DNA from: Zobellia alginiliquefaciens
GTDB lineage: Bacteria; Bacteroidota; Bacteroidia; Flavobacteriales; Flavobacteriaceae
DNA length: 64,000 nt
Direction of reading: 5' to 3'
NCBI RefSeq assembly: GCF_029323795.1
Contig: NZ_CP119758.1
Location: 2,418,001 to 2,482,000 of the forward strand
The notes beneath the pieces were generated by a model. It made no database searches. It saw only the letters and a list, made by a program, of their open reading frames with translations, and had not been told where the DNA came from. This document shows, piece by piece, positions 38,001 through 45,896 of the stretch (the first letter of the stretch is position 1; each line of letters begins with the position of its first letter). Position numbers and translations under genes: made by a program.

Positions 38001-38818
38001 GGAAATTTTACGGGGTGCGGGGTAATTGTGGTTATTTTATCTGAATTGGTATAGGCCATACTTAGCCCGCCATCTTTGTGCCCCAGCCATATGTTTCCAA
38101 AATCGTCTTCGTACAACTTTTCAACTTCGTCACTATTAAAACTATGTGGGTTGTACAGATCATGAAAATAGTGGTCTATTTGTTCATTATTAAGATTGTT
38201 ACGATGGTTAGGGATAATGTAGACCCCGTTTCTTCTGGTGGCGTACCATATATGACCGGATTTGTCCTTTAGAACATCATTTATGATATTGTTAGGGTGT
38301 TTCTTAAGTAGAATGTCTTCTAAAATGCGCTTATCTTCTTTTTTTTCAACAAATTGATTTTCTATGAATTCACCATCTATAAATTCATAGTTGTTTTTTT
38401 GAGTTGTAATGCCAATAGTGCCGTTCTGGGTAATCATTAAATTCTTTGGGGTGGTATCAAAAGAGAAATTTTGGAATTTATCATTCCCAATATATCTGCT
38501 TAGCTTTTTATCTTTGGTCAGCACCCATATATTGCCCGCTATGTCTTTTTTTAAGTGCTCTATATTGTTTCCGGCTATGGAATTGGGTACTTTAATGTCA
38601 TGTTTGTAAACGGTAAATGTGCTACCGTTATAGCGGTTTAATCCATCCCAAGTGGCAATCCATAAGGCACCATCATCATCGCTCACCATATCCGTAACGG
38701 AATTATTGGACAACCCATCATTGGTGCTAAGCGTTTTGAATTTTATATTCTGGGCATAAGCAGTATTGCTGAATAGCAATATTGAGAAATTAAGAAAAAG
38801 ATAATATAGCAATCTCAT
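35099..38818 (-). CDS. Hybrid two-component regulator (HTCS) with degenerate kinase and receiver, AraC-type output
   Basis: The start at 38816-38818 gives a signal/anchor peptide (MRLLYYLFLNFSILLFSNTAYA) and 1239 residues. A periplasmic two-propeller sensor (reg_prop repeats such as LSNNSVTDMVSDDDGALWIATWDG), a Y_Y_Y domain, one membrane helix (about 690-710) and a coiled coil follow. In the kinase part, the box expected to read SHEFRTPL reads LSEFKEPV, with Ser near residue 772 in place of His. The ATPase N, G1 and G2 boxes are not recognisable. The receiver has lost its acidic pair (FCNDND), its phosphoacceptor (LYNVP) and its Lys (QLP). The AraC helix-turn-helix (about 1140-1239) is intact. 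It probably activates the adjacent SusC operon without a phosphorelay. Confidence 0.9.
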   Translation of the reverse strand: MRLLYYLFLNFSILLFSNTAYAQNIKFKTLSTNDGLSNNSVTDMVSDDDGALWIATWDGLNRYNGSTFTVYKHDIKVPNSIAGNNIEHLKKDIAGNIWVLTKDKKLSRYIGNDKFQNFSFDTTPKNLMITQNGTIGITTQKNNYEFIDGEFIENQFVEKKEDKRILEDILLKKHPNNIINDVLKDKSGHIWYATRRNGVYIIPNHRNNLNNEQIDHYFHDLYNPHSFNSDEVEKLYEDDFGNIWLGHKDGGLSMAYTNSDKITTITPHPVKFPHLPNETIRAITTDFKSRIWLGYYTQGLLYFDLDLGCFVKYNVQEAQENGDWERIRSLYTTSEGEIWVGTYAGIIRITDHTYQLYESKNIDAFPNDRNYSFHEDHQNNLWISCWGGAAKFNLKTNTFEPFKGQNALNEYHIRNITFADNELLISTENQGFFILEVDTGALEKITVNDGILGNSVFSSFKDKQSGYYWIASLGGISVYDKNEGIVHNISENEGLPSHMVYGLLLEGDKIWISTTKGIATVERSNFVVTPLNMDEGWQAREFSEGAYYQDRKGTLFFAGINGLNYFSPASLNITKELPKLKINIDNTREFSQGITKSYGENSLEIKIEPIVFSNDPNNKVLYKLSGYDNGFQTFKNNPIQYTNIPDGEYKFEVKNSLANDLAISSIPIIIQKPFYKTTWFYILLLITSLTTFTIWVLTRNRNIAKNQRELELKIEERTDTINRQKERLIKVNQTLDEKNKEINRQREELLNSYHQLKNEDFEIEKFKTFVLSEFKEPVSKIIENSKTLIEDESAKLNINAESSKLITLLSEWDYLTNSKDIGELKKSATKIKQTVKALIDGLSVQAKKSKVNLDYSLAIENQWVELDSLRFKLFFKYLFNDILKYISKGSYLKVSVITKESLELHVESDSKVLIDNFFSIQHYSPYFRAANTLLTAMEGTLTVSHENNLTITVHLPINVVDTDSNKIEEVLWKHLDLNEKLPSDKNNILIFCNDNDYLPAFQLFDHQENNLVFERTTAAIASAIKHVDIHCLILYNVPIDEQLVKLFHLTKHNGVQITLPILYISEDIDHSLRLQTTELGVDAFIQLPVSKSFIQSKLTKLLSVRKKYANNSSKHLFFETPFTEDQTLSVNEKLVKKALNLINENLNDPSFNVQKLKEMLFVSKIKCYRAFKEVLQQSPSDVIIKLRLQKAEYLLKNHTLNISEISMECGFNDPKYFSRLFKKNFECSPKEYRAKTSKV

Positions 38819-38978
38819 GACGGGGCAGGTGTAGCACAATAGTAGTGGATAGGCTAAAATAGCAAAATAATGCTATAAGAACAGATTATACATTTTGTGT
38901 TTACGTTATAAAATATTCGCCGGAGTAAAGTACAATCAGCCTCCAAGCGCATCTTCTAAAACTTTAACACTCCTAAGA

Positions 38979-38993
38979 TTGGATATAATCCAA
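38979..38993. promoter_or_regulatory. Dyad TTGGAT-ATA-ATCCAA upstream of dinB
   Basis: A perfect 6-base inverted repeat with a 3-base spacer ends 47 bases before the dinB start. It could be an operator of the damage-response type. No known LexA box for this phylum was matched. Confidence 0.35.
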
Positions 38994-39040
38994 ATAATAG
39001 GAAATATTCCATAATTTAGCATTGTTGTTTCAGTACAATT

Positions 39041-40255
39041 ATGGAGAAAACCATTTTACATTTAGACCTTGATACATTTTATGTATCCGTAGAGCGGCTC
39101 ATTAATAGTGAGTTGAAGAAGAAGCCCTTATTGGTTGGCGGTCTCAGCGATAGGGGCGTGGTGGCCGCTTGTAGCTATGAGACCCGTGGCTATGGTGTGC
39201 ATTCCGGTATGCCCATGAAAATGGCCAAGGAACTCTGCCCGGAGGCTATTGCAATACGGGGTAATGCGGGAACGTATAGTAAGCACTCAGATGTTGTAAC
39301 GGAAATTATACAAGAGCAGGTGCCGCTTTTTGAAAAATCCAGTATAGATGAATTTTATGCAGATCTTACCGGAATGGACCGTTTTTTTGGTTCTTATAAA
39401 TATGCTTCAGAATTGCGTAAGCGTATTATTAGGGAAACGGGGTTACCTATCTCTTTTGGGCTTTCAAGTAATAAAGTGGTTTCTAAGGTGGCTACAGGAG
39501 AAGCTAAACCCAATAACCAGTTGAAAATAGATTACGGATTCGAGAAACCTTTTCTGGCGCCTCTTTCCGTTAAGAAAATACCTATGGTGGGCGATAAGAC
39601 CTATCAAACCCTTCGGAACCTAGGGCTTCGGAAAATACAGACCGTACAAGAAATGCCAATGGATGTTATGCGCCATGTTTTGGGAAAAAACGGGACGGTT
39701 ATTTGGAAACGCGCAAATGGATTGGATAATACTCCGGTAATACCGTTTTGTGAGCGAAAATCTATTTCTACGGAACGCACGTTCGACAAGGATACTATAG
39801 ACATAACCATGCTTAGGGGCATTCTCATTGCAATGACCGAGAATTTGGCCTACCAATTAAGACGTGGAGAAAAGCTTACGGCTTGCATAGCGGTGAAAAT
39901 TAGATATTCAGATTTTAATACCTATTCAAAACAATTGCGCATACCCTATACCAGTGCCGATCATATTCTAATCCCTAAAATACTGGATATGTTCAAAATG
40001 CTGTATAACCGTAGGTTGTTGGTGCGTTTGATCGGTATTCGTTTTAGCCATTTGGTGGGAGGGAACTACCAAATCAACCTTTTTGACGATACGGAAGAGG
40101 CGTTAAATTTATATGATGCCATGGATAGGATTAGAAATAGATATGGCGATAAGAGCGTCATTAGAGCCTCGGCTATGGGCGCACGTACTATTGGGCGAAT
40201 GCAGAATCCGTTTGATGGTCGTCCTCCGGTTGTTCTGGCACATAGAAAACAATAA
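39041..40255 (+). CDS. dinB: DNA polymerase IV-type Y-family polymerase
   Basis: This 404-residue Y-family polymerase has the catalytic LDLDTFYVSVE (metal-binding Asp at 9) and SSIDEFYADL motifs, and finger and little-finger domains of normal length. A clamp-binding pentapeptide QINLF lies at 344-348, so it can work on the beta clamp. It performs error-prone synthesis past lesions. The next gene, 77 bases on, is a second-type DnaE, so the two form a translesion cassette. There is no ImuA/SulA-like or S24 repressor gene within the cassette. Confidence 0.92.
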   Translation: MEKTILHLDLDTFYVSVERLINSELKKKPLLVGGLSDRGVVAACSYETRGYGVHSGMPMKMAKELCPEAIAIRGNAGTYSKHSDVVTEIIQEQVPLFEKSSIDEFYADLTGMDRFFGSYKYASELRKRIIRETGLPISFGLSSNKVVSKVATGEAKPNNQLKIDYGFEKPFLAPLSVKKIPMVGDKTYQTLRNLGLRKIQTVQEMPMDVMRHVLGKNGTVIWKRANGLDNTPVIPFCERKSISTERTFDKDTIDITMLRGILIAMTENLAYQLRRGEKLTACIAVKIRYSDFNTYSKQLRIPYTSADHILIPKILDMFKMLYNRRLLVRLIGIRFSHLVGGNYQINLFDDTEEALNLYDAMDRIRNRYGDKSVIRASAMGARTIGRMQNPFDGRPPVVLAHRKQ

Positions 40256-40332
40256 TTAAGATTGAAATTCTAATGGTTTTTTAGCCTGAAGAATCAGATA
40301 TCATTTTGCTAAATCATTAACCCCAAATTAAT

Positions 40333-43300
40333 TTGTATTTAAACTGCCATACCTATTACAGTCTGCGCTACGGTACTTTCTCAGAAACCGAACTCTTGCA
40401 TTTGGCACAGGCCAATCATGTAACTCAGTTGGTTTTGACGGATATCAATAATACATCGGCTGCGCTCAATTTTGTAAGAAAGTCTCCGGAATATAATGTT
40501 AGACCTATTTTGGGCATCGATTTTAGAAATGGGGTGGATCAATGTTTTGTGGGTATTGCTAAAAATAATGAGGGGTACTTGGAGCTCAATAATTATCTGT
40601 CACGGCATTTACATCAAAAAAAGGAAATGCCCGCCACAGCCCCCAGGTTTCAGCATGCTTATGTTGTGTACCCGTTTGAAAAAGTAATGGAGAACAATTG
40701 TTTTGCTTTTGCCGAAAATGAATTTATAGGAATATCCATTTCTGATTTAAGGCGGTTACCTTTTTCAAAAATACTGAAATTGAAAGACAAACTGGTAGTG
40801 CAGCAGCCGGTTACATTTCGTAATAAAGGAGATTTTAATGCCCATAGGTTGTTGCGAGCTATTGATAATAATTGCGTGCTTAGTAAATTAGATAAAACAG
40901 AAGAAGGTAACGAGGAAGAAAAAATGTTCCCGATTCAGAATCTAGCGGCAGCCTTTTCCGAATATCCTTTTATTCTTGAAAATACAGAACACGTATTGAA
41001 CACCTGTTCCATTTCATTTGATTTTTCAGAAAATAGGCCTCCACAAAATCAAAAAACATATTCTGGCAGTAGTGAAGAAGATGAAGTTTTGTTAGAAAAA
41101 CTTTGTAAAGAAGGTCTGTCCTATAGGTATGAAACGGTTGATCAAGAGATAATGAATCGTTTGGACAAAGAACTGGAGCTTATTAAGAGCATGGGTTTTA
41201 TATCCTACTTTCTCCTGAATTGGGATATTGTTTCCCATGCTCGTAAACAAGGTTTTTTTTATGTAGGCAGGGGAAGTGGGGCTAATAGTATTGTGGCCTA
41301 TTTGCTGCGTATTACAGATGTGGACCCCATGGAGCTAGACTTGTATTTTGAACGGTTTATCAATTTATATCGCGCCAATCCCCCGGATTTTGATATTGAT
41401 TTTTCGCATCGCGATCGGCCCGAAATGACCAAGTACATTTTTGAACGTTTTGAAAACGTTGCTTTATTGGGTACATATGTGACTTTTAAAGAAAGAGGTG
41501 TTATTCGTGAATTGGGAAAAGTATTCGGGTTGCCAAAAAGTGAAATCGATTTGCTTTGTGAGGGCAGATTGGATTTGTCAAAGCTTGATGAGGTTTCTCG
41601 TTTGGTTTTAAAATACGGCCGCCTGATCAAAGGTATGCCCAACTATTTGAGTATACATGCTGGCGGCATTTTAATCAGTGAAAAACCCTTGCATTGCTTC
41701 TCGGCAACACACCTGCCTCCCAAAGGATTCCCGACTGTGCAGTTTGATATGGTTATAGCCGAAGATGTAGGTTTGTTCAAATTTGATATTCTTGGACAAC
41801 GTGGACTGGCGAAAATACGAGAAGCCTTAGATATTATCGCATATAATCAACCCCAAAAAAAGAATACGTTCGATATTCATGATATAAAAAAAATAAAGAC
41901 TGATGAGTTTGTGAATAACCTAGTGAAGACTGCACAATGTATGGGGTGTTTTTACGTAGAATCTCCAGCCATGCGTATGCTTTTAAAGAAATTAGAGGTA
42001 GATAATTACTTGGGCTTGGTAGCGGCCAGTTCTATTATTAGACCGGGTGTCGCCAAAAGCGGAATGATGCGCGAATATATTTTACGACATCGTAATCCGG
42101 GAAGGACAGAAGAGAAAGCACACCCTGTTTTGCTAAGTATTATGCCGGAGACGTATGGGGTTATGGTCTATCAGGAAGATGTTATAAAGGTGGCTCACCA
42201 TTTTGCCGATTTAGATCTGGGCGAGGCCGATGTATTGCGTCGTGGCATGAGCGGAAAATTCAGGTCGCGTGAAGAATTTCAGAAAGTAAAGGATAAGTTT
42301 ATAGATAACTGTAGGCGGAAAGGAGAGAGCGACGAAGTTATTTTTGAAGTGTGGGAACAGATTGCAAGTTTTGCAGGATATGCCTTTGCCAAAGGGCACT
42401 CTGCCTCGTATGCCGTAGAAAGTTATCAGACACTTTTCTTAAGGGCTTATTTTCCGTTGGAATACATGGTGGCCGTACTCAATAATGGTGGCGGGTTTTA
42501 TCGCCCTGAATTTTATGTTCATGAAGTCCGTATGTTGGGCGGCACCGTGCATCCGCCCTGTATAAATAACAGCCATTACTCAAATGCTATCTTCGGAACC
42601 GATGTTTTTATAGGTTTTGGCTTTTTACGGGAATTGGAAGATAGGGTCGTAGAACGTATTTTAAAGGAACGGGCAAGCAATGGTGAATTTAAATCATTGG
42701 AAGATTTTTTAGATCGGGTACTTATTTCGGTAGAACAGGTAGATGTGCTTATTCGTATAAATGCATTTGGATTTACGGCAATCAACAAACATGAATTATT
42801 ATGGAAAGCTTATTTTTTTCTCAGTAAGGGAAAAAAAATAGAGCACCCAAAGCTCTTCCCGCCCAAACATCAAGAATTTAAAATTCCGGAATTGTATACC
42901 ACTCATTTGGAAATGGCATTTACCCAGTTAGAACTGCTAGGTTTTTGTTTGTGCAGTCCGTTTGAACTATTGGCTGAACCTCCGAAAAATAATACGGGAA
43001 GCAAAGATCTAGAAAAATATCTTAACCGCCATATAGATATGTATGGGTATTTGGTAACGGTTAAAAATACAAGGACACATACAGGTAAACCCATGCATTT
43101 TGCCACTTTGGTGGATCAATATGGGCAGGTTTTCGATACCGTTCTCTTTCCGCCGGTAGCTGCTAAATATAATTTTAGGGGCAAAGGTATTTATCGGTTT
43201 TACGGCAAGGTGGTAAGCGAATTTGGTTTTTTAAGCATTGAGGTCATAAAAATGCAAAAGGAAGATTATGTTCAAGATCCAAGATATGCAGATATGAAAA

Positions 43301-43359
43301 CGAGTACGAAGGTATTTGAGAATAAGAAAGCGCAAGCAAATACCAAGTTGAGTTCTTAG
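40333..43359 (+). CDS. dnaE2: DnaE-type (error-prone class) DNA polymerase III alpha subunit
   Basis: The 1008-residue protein is shorter than replicative DnaE. The start must be TTG at 40333: it gives the conserved MYLNCHTYYSLRYGT, an in-frame stop lies 13 bases upstream (40318-40320), and the next Met is near residue 98. The PHP domain is degenerate (NCHTYYS where HxH is usual), so proofreading by it is unlikely. The polymerase site is intact: GRGSGANSIVAYLL (about 310), PDFDIDF (about 351-357) and FKFDILGQRGL. The C-terminus has helix-hairpin-helix and OB-like parts (FATLVDQYGQVFDTVLFP). With DinB it likely performs translesion synthesis. Confidence 0.9.
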   Translation: MYLNCHTYYSLRYGTFSETELLHLAQANHVTQLVLTDINNTSAALNFVRKSPEYNVRPILGIDFRNGVDQCFVGIAKNNEGYLELNNYLSRHLHQKKEMPATAPRFQHAYVVYPFEKVMENNCFAFAENEFIGISISDLRRLPFSKILKLKDKLVVQQPVTFRNKGDFNAHRLLRAIDNNCVLSKLDKTEEGNEEEKMFPIQNLAAAFSEYPFILENTEHVLNTCSISFDFSENRPPQNQKTYSGSSEEDEVLLEKLCKEGLSYRYETVDQEIMNRLDKELELIKSMGFISYFLLNWDIVSHARKQGFFYVGRGSGANSIVAYLLRITDVDPMELDLYFERFINLYRANPPDFDIDFSHRDRPEMTKYIFERFENVALLGTYVTFKERGVIRELGKVFGLPKSEIDLLCEGRLDLSKLDEVSRLVLKYGRLIKGMPNYLSIHAGGILISEKPLHCFSATHLPPKGFPTVQFDMVIAEDVGLFKFDILGQRGLAKIREALDIIAYNQPQKKNTFDIHDIKKIKTDEFVNNLVKTAQCMGCFYVESPAMRMLLKKLEVDNYLGLVAASSIIRPGVAKSGMMREYILRHRNPGRTEEKAHPVLLSIMPETYGVMVYQEDVIKVAHHFADLDLGEADVLRRGMSGKFRSREEFQKVKDKFIDNCRRKGESDEVIFEVWEQIASFAGYAFAKGHSASYAVESYQTLFLRAYFPLEYMVAVLNNGGGFYRPEFYVHEVRMLGGTVHPPCINNSHYSNAIFGTDVFIGFGFLRELEDRVVERILKERASNGEFKSLEDFLDRVLISVEQVDVLIRINAFGFTAINKHELLWKAYFFLSKGKKIEHPKLFPPKHQEFKIPELYTTHLEMAFTQLELLGFCLCSPFELLAEPPKNNTGSKDLEKYLNRHIDMYGYLVTVKNTRTHTGKPMHFATLVDQYGQVFDTVLFPPVAAKYNFRGKGIYRFYGKVVSEFGFLSIEVIKMQKEDYVQDPRYADMKTSTKVFENKKAQANTKLSS

Positions 43360-43376
43360 ATTTAGAAAGCACAATT

Positions 43377-44924
43377 TTATTTTAACTCTGGCATTTTCCT
43401 ATGTTTTGTGCCTTGCTCGTAAGAATATGCCAAACCGATCAATACGGGCTCATCATACATTCTACTTAAAAATTGTAGTCCTGCAGGTAGGTTTTCTGTT
43501 GTAAAGCCCATAGGAACCGTAAAGGCGGGTTGGCCGGTATGTGGACTAATTACTTGGTTATTATCGCCTTTGTATTCTTCTTGAAAATTATCAATTCTTG
43601 CTGGTGGATTATTCCATGAAGGGTAAACTATGGCGTCTAGTTTTAGGGAGTCCATCACGTTTTCGATCGCCTCCCTAAAAGCAACCCTTCTAATATCCGA
43701 ATAAGCATCTAAACACGGTATTTCAGAATCTTCCCACCTACCGGAATGGGCTGCATTTCGTATTAATCGCTCGCTGGCAAAATCTGATTTGCTTCCAACT
43801 TTTATAATGTCCTCAATTGTTTTTAGAGAATCACTTTTTACATAATCCTCCAGGAAAGCTTGTATATCTTCACGAAACGGAGCACACCATTGATTCTCTT
43901 TTAAACTTGCAAAATTTGGAATGACTATGGGGTCCACCACGGTAGCACCCAGCGAATCCAGTTCAGAAAGCGATTTCTCAAATAACTGCTTAATTTCTGG
44001 GTGGGGACTGTCTTCACTCAACTCTCTAAGCACTCCAATTCTGGCGCCTTTCAGAGCATCGCTCTTAAGAAATTGTGTGTAGCTGGGAGGTATTTTGTTG
44101 TTGGAGTTTTTGGTCAATGGATCATCAGCGTCATAACCAGCAATAACTTCTAATATTTTGGTAGCGTCTTCTACAGTTCTGGCCATAGGACCAACTACGT
44201 CGTTTCTCAAATAAAGTGGAACAATGGCGCTTCTGCTGACTAAACCTAATGTTGTGCGAAACCCTACTAATGCGTTATGTGAGGAAGGCCCTCTAATGGA
44301 ATTTCCTGTGTCTGTTCCCAGGCCAACAGTGCCAAAATTGGAGGCAATGGAAGCTCCTGTTCCACCACTGGATCCAGCTGGCACATAATCCGTGTTGTAG
44401 GGATTTCTAGTGGTTCCTGCAGTAGAACTTTCAGTATGCATGGGGCTAAAGGCCCATTCGGCCATGTTGGACTTAGCTAGTACTATAGCTCCGGCAGCAA
44501 CTAGTTTTTTAATTATAAAAGCATCTTCTTTTGGTGTATAATCTTCTAAAGCCAATGAGCCTGCCGTAGTAGGGAGCCCTGAGGTATTAATATTGTCCTT
44601 TACAATAATTGGAATTCCGTGTAAAGGCCGTAATAAGCCCGTTTCTCTATATTCCTTATCCAGCGCTTCGGCAACCGCTATGGCTTTTGGGTTTATAACC
44701 GTAATTGAATTTATGGTGCTGTCAAAACCCTCAATACGCTCTACATATGCTTCTACTAATTGCTTGCTATTAAAAGAACCGTCTTTATACGCTTTATGGA
44801 TATCTGAAATAGTTAGCTCGGATAGTTCTATTGCGTGGTCATCTGTAGGTGTTGCTGTGTGGTCTTTGCAATTATAGAATCCTATGAAAACTACTAGTAG
44901 ACAGAAAGCTCTGAATTTTATCAT
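43377..44924 (-). CDS. Amidase-signature family lipoprotein
   Basis: The 515-residue protein has a lipid-anchor Cys at 19 (IGFYNC), so it acts in the periplasm or on the outer membrane. The amidase signature catalytic set is present: Lys in PIIVKDNINTSG, the cis-Ser in GGTGAS (SSGGTG), and the nucleophile Ser in GTDTGNSIRGP, where most relatives have GGSIR. It hydrolyses an unknown amide. It converges on dnaE with 17 bases between stops. A GatA role is excluded by the signal peptide and the lack of GatB or GatC. Confidence 0.9.
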   Translation of the reverse strand: MIKFRAFCLLVVFIGFYNCKDHTATPTDDHAIELSELTISDIHKAYKDGSFNSKQLVEAYVERIEGFDSTINSITVINPKAIAVAEALDKEYRETGLLRPLHGIPIIVKDNINTSGLPTTAGSLALEDYTPKEDAFIIKKLVAAGAIVLAKSNMAEWAFSPMHTESSTAGTTRNPYNTDYVPAGSSGGTGASIASNFGTVGLGTDTGNSIRGPSSHNALVGFRTTLGLVSRSAIVPLYLRNDVVGPMARTVEDATKILEVIAGYDADDPLTKNSNNKIPPSYTQFLKSDALKGARIGVLRELSEDSPHPEIKQLFEKSLSELDSLGATVVDPIVIPNFASLKENQWCAPFREDIQAFLEDYVKSDSLKTIEDIIKVGSKSDFASERLIRNAAHSGRWEDSEIPCLDAYSDIRRVAFREAIENVMDSLKLDAIVYPSWNNPPARIDNFQEEYKGDNNQVISPHTGQPAFTVPMGFTTENLPAGLQFLSRMYDEPVLIGLAYSYEQGTKHRKMPELK

Positions 44925-45236
44925 ATTGTAATTAGTAAAGGTTCTCGGTTTCTATTTGCTAAATAGCTTTTTTACATGAAATACAGTAAGGCGACTCTAA
45001 GTTAAATAATAAACTAGAAGTTTCTTTGTGAACTACGGAATAGCATGATAGAATTGTTAAGTTGATTTATTTCAAGAGCAATTTTTGCTTCCTAAACATT
45101 CTAATTTGGCGAAAATCCGTTATCACCAATGACTGCATCTGAAAGTTATTTTACATCGTTTTTGGCCAGTTCCTTCTGAAATTTGGTCAATTGGTAGGTA
45201 TTCTCTTTCGGCTAAAGAATTTAATTCTTAACGGTT
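44925..45236. other. 312-base intergenic stretch without a convincing gene
   Basis: It holds the amidase promoter region and the downstream flank of the DUF1684 gene. On the minus strand, a short open stretch around 45150-45210 reads YQLTKFQKELAKNDVK before a stop, which looks protein-like and may be the tail of a decayed gene. AAGAATTTAATTCTT at 45214-45230 is a small dyad. Nothing else is supportable. Confidence 0.4.
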
Positions 45237-45839
45237 CTATTTTTTCACGGCTTTAACACCGGCTTCTATTTTTAACTGAAGGTCATTCTCCTTTGGAGGA
45301 ATAGGGCAGGAGCTATAATTATTGTAGGCACAATAAGGGTTGTAGGCCTTATTAAAATCGATTACAATTTTGTCCGAATCTGGGATTTTTAAATCAATGT
45401 ACCTGCCACCGCCGTAGGTTTCTTTTCCATTGGTTTGGTCGGTAAAGGGTAGAAATAAATAGTCTTTAAATTCTTCGGTTTTCCGTAAACGATGGCTTTG
45501 GTAAATAGTTAATTTATATGGTTTTTCTTCTATTTCAAAAAAAATTTCCCCATATTTTTCATAGGTAGGGGCCCTATTGGTCGTAGTTTTCATTTGAAAC
45601 GGTAGTGGGTCTAAAATTCTGGTGAATTTAGCCTCTACGCGGAATGTTTCCTTAATGGGGTAAAAGTCATGACCGGTAAACCTCTTTCGCTCTTTTTTAC
45701 TTAAAGGCGATTTATCAGGGTTTTTGAATTCGGTATTCAGTTCTTTTTGGAATTCCTTGATTTCGTTAATGTGAGAATGGTCTTGAGCAAATACTATAGA
45801 GTTTGTTAGAAGGAACAGTATTGCGATTATGGTTTTCAT
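45237..45839 (-). CDS. DUF1684 family secreted protein
   Basis: This 200-residue protein has a signal peptide (MKTIIAILFLLTNSIVFAQ). The core matches DUF1684: LSKKERKRFTGHDFYPI, a central beta region, YGGGRYIDLKIP, then IDFNKAYNPYCAYN and CPIPPKEN near the C-terminus with the conserved cysteine pair. The biochemical function of the family is not known. It stands alone, between the HEPN-like gene and the amidase, on the same strand as both. Confidence 0.88.
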   Translation of the reverse strand: MKTIIAILFLLTNSIVFAQDHSHINEIKEFQKELNTEFKNPDKSPLSKKERKRFTGHDFYPIKETFRVEAKFTRILDPLPFQMKTTTNRAPTYEKYGEIFFEIEEKPYKLTIYQSHRLRKTEEFKDYLFLPFTDQTNGKETYGGGRYIDLKIPDSDKIVIDFNKAYNPYCAYNNYSSCPIPPKENDLQLKIEAGVKAVKK

Positions 45840-45896
45840 TTTAATTGATTTATTTTATACAGAACGAATTTGTAAAAAATAACTTAGAGTAGTTTT

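Noticed and set aside
43377-44924. GatA subunit of tRNA amidotransferase
   Set aside because: The protein has a lipoprotein signal peptide and no GatB or GatC partner, so it is an exported amidase.
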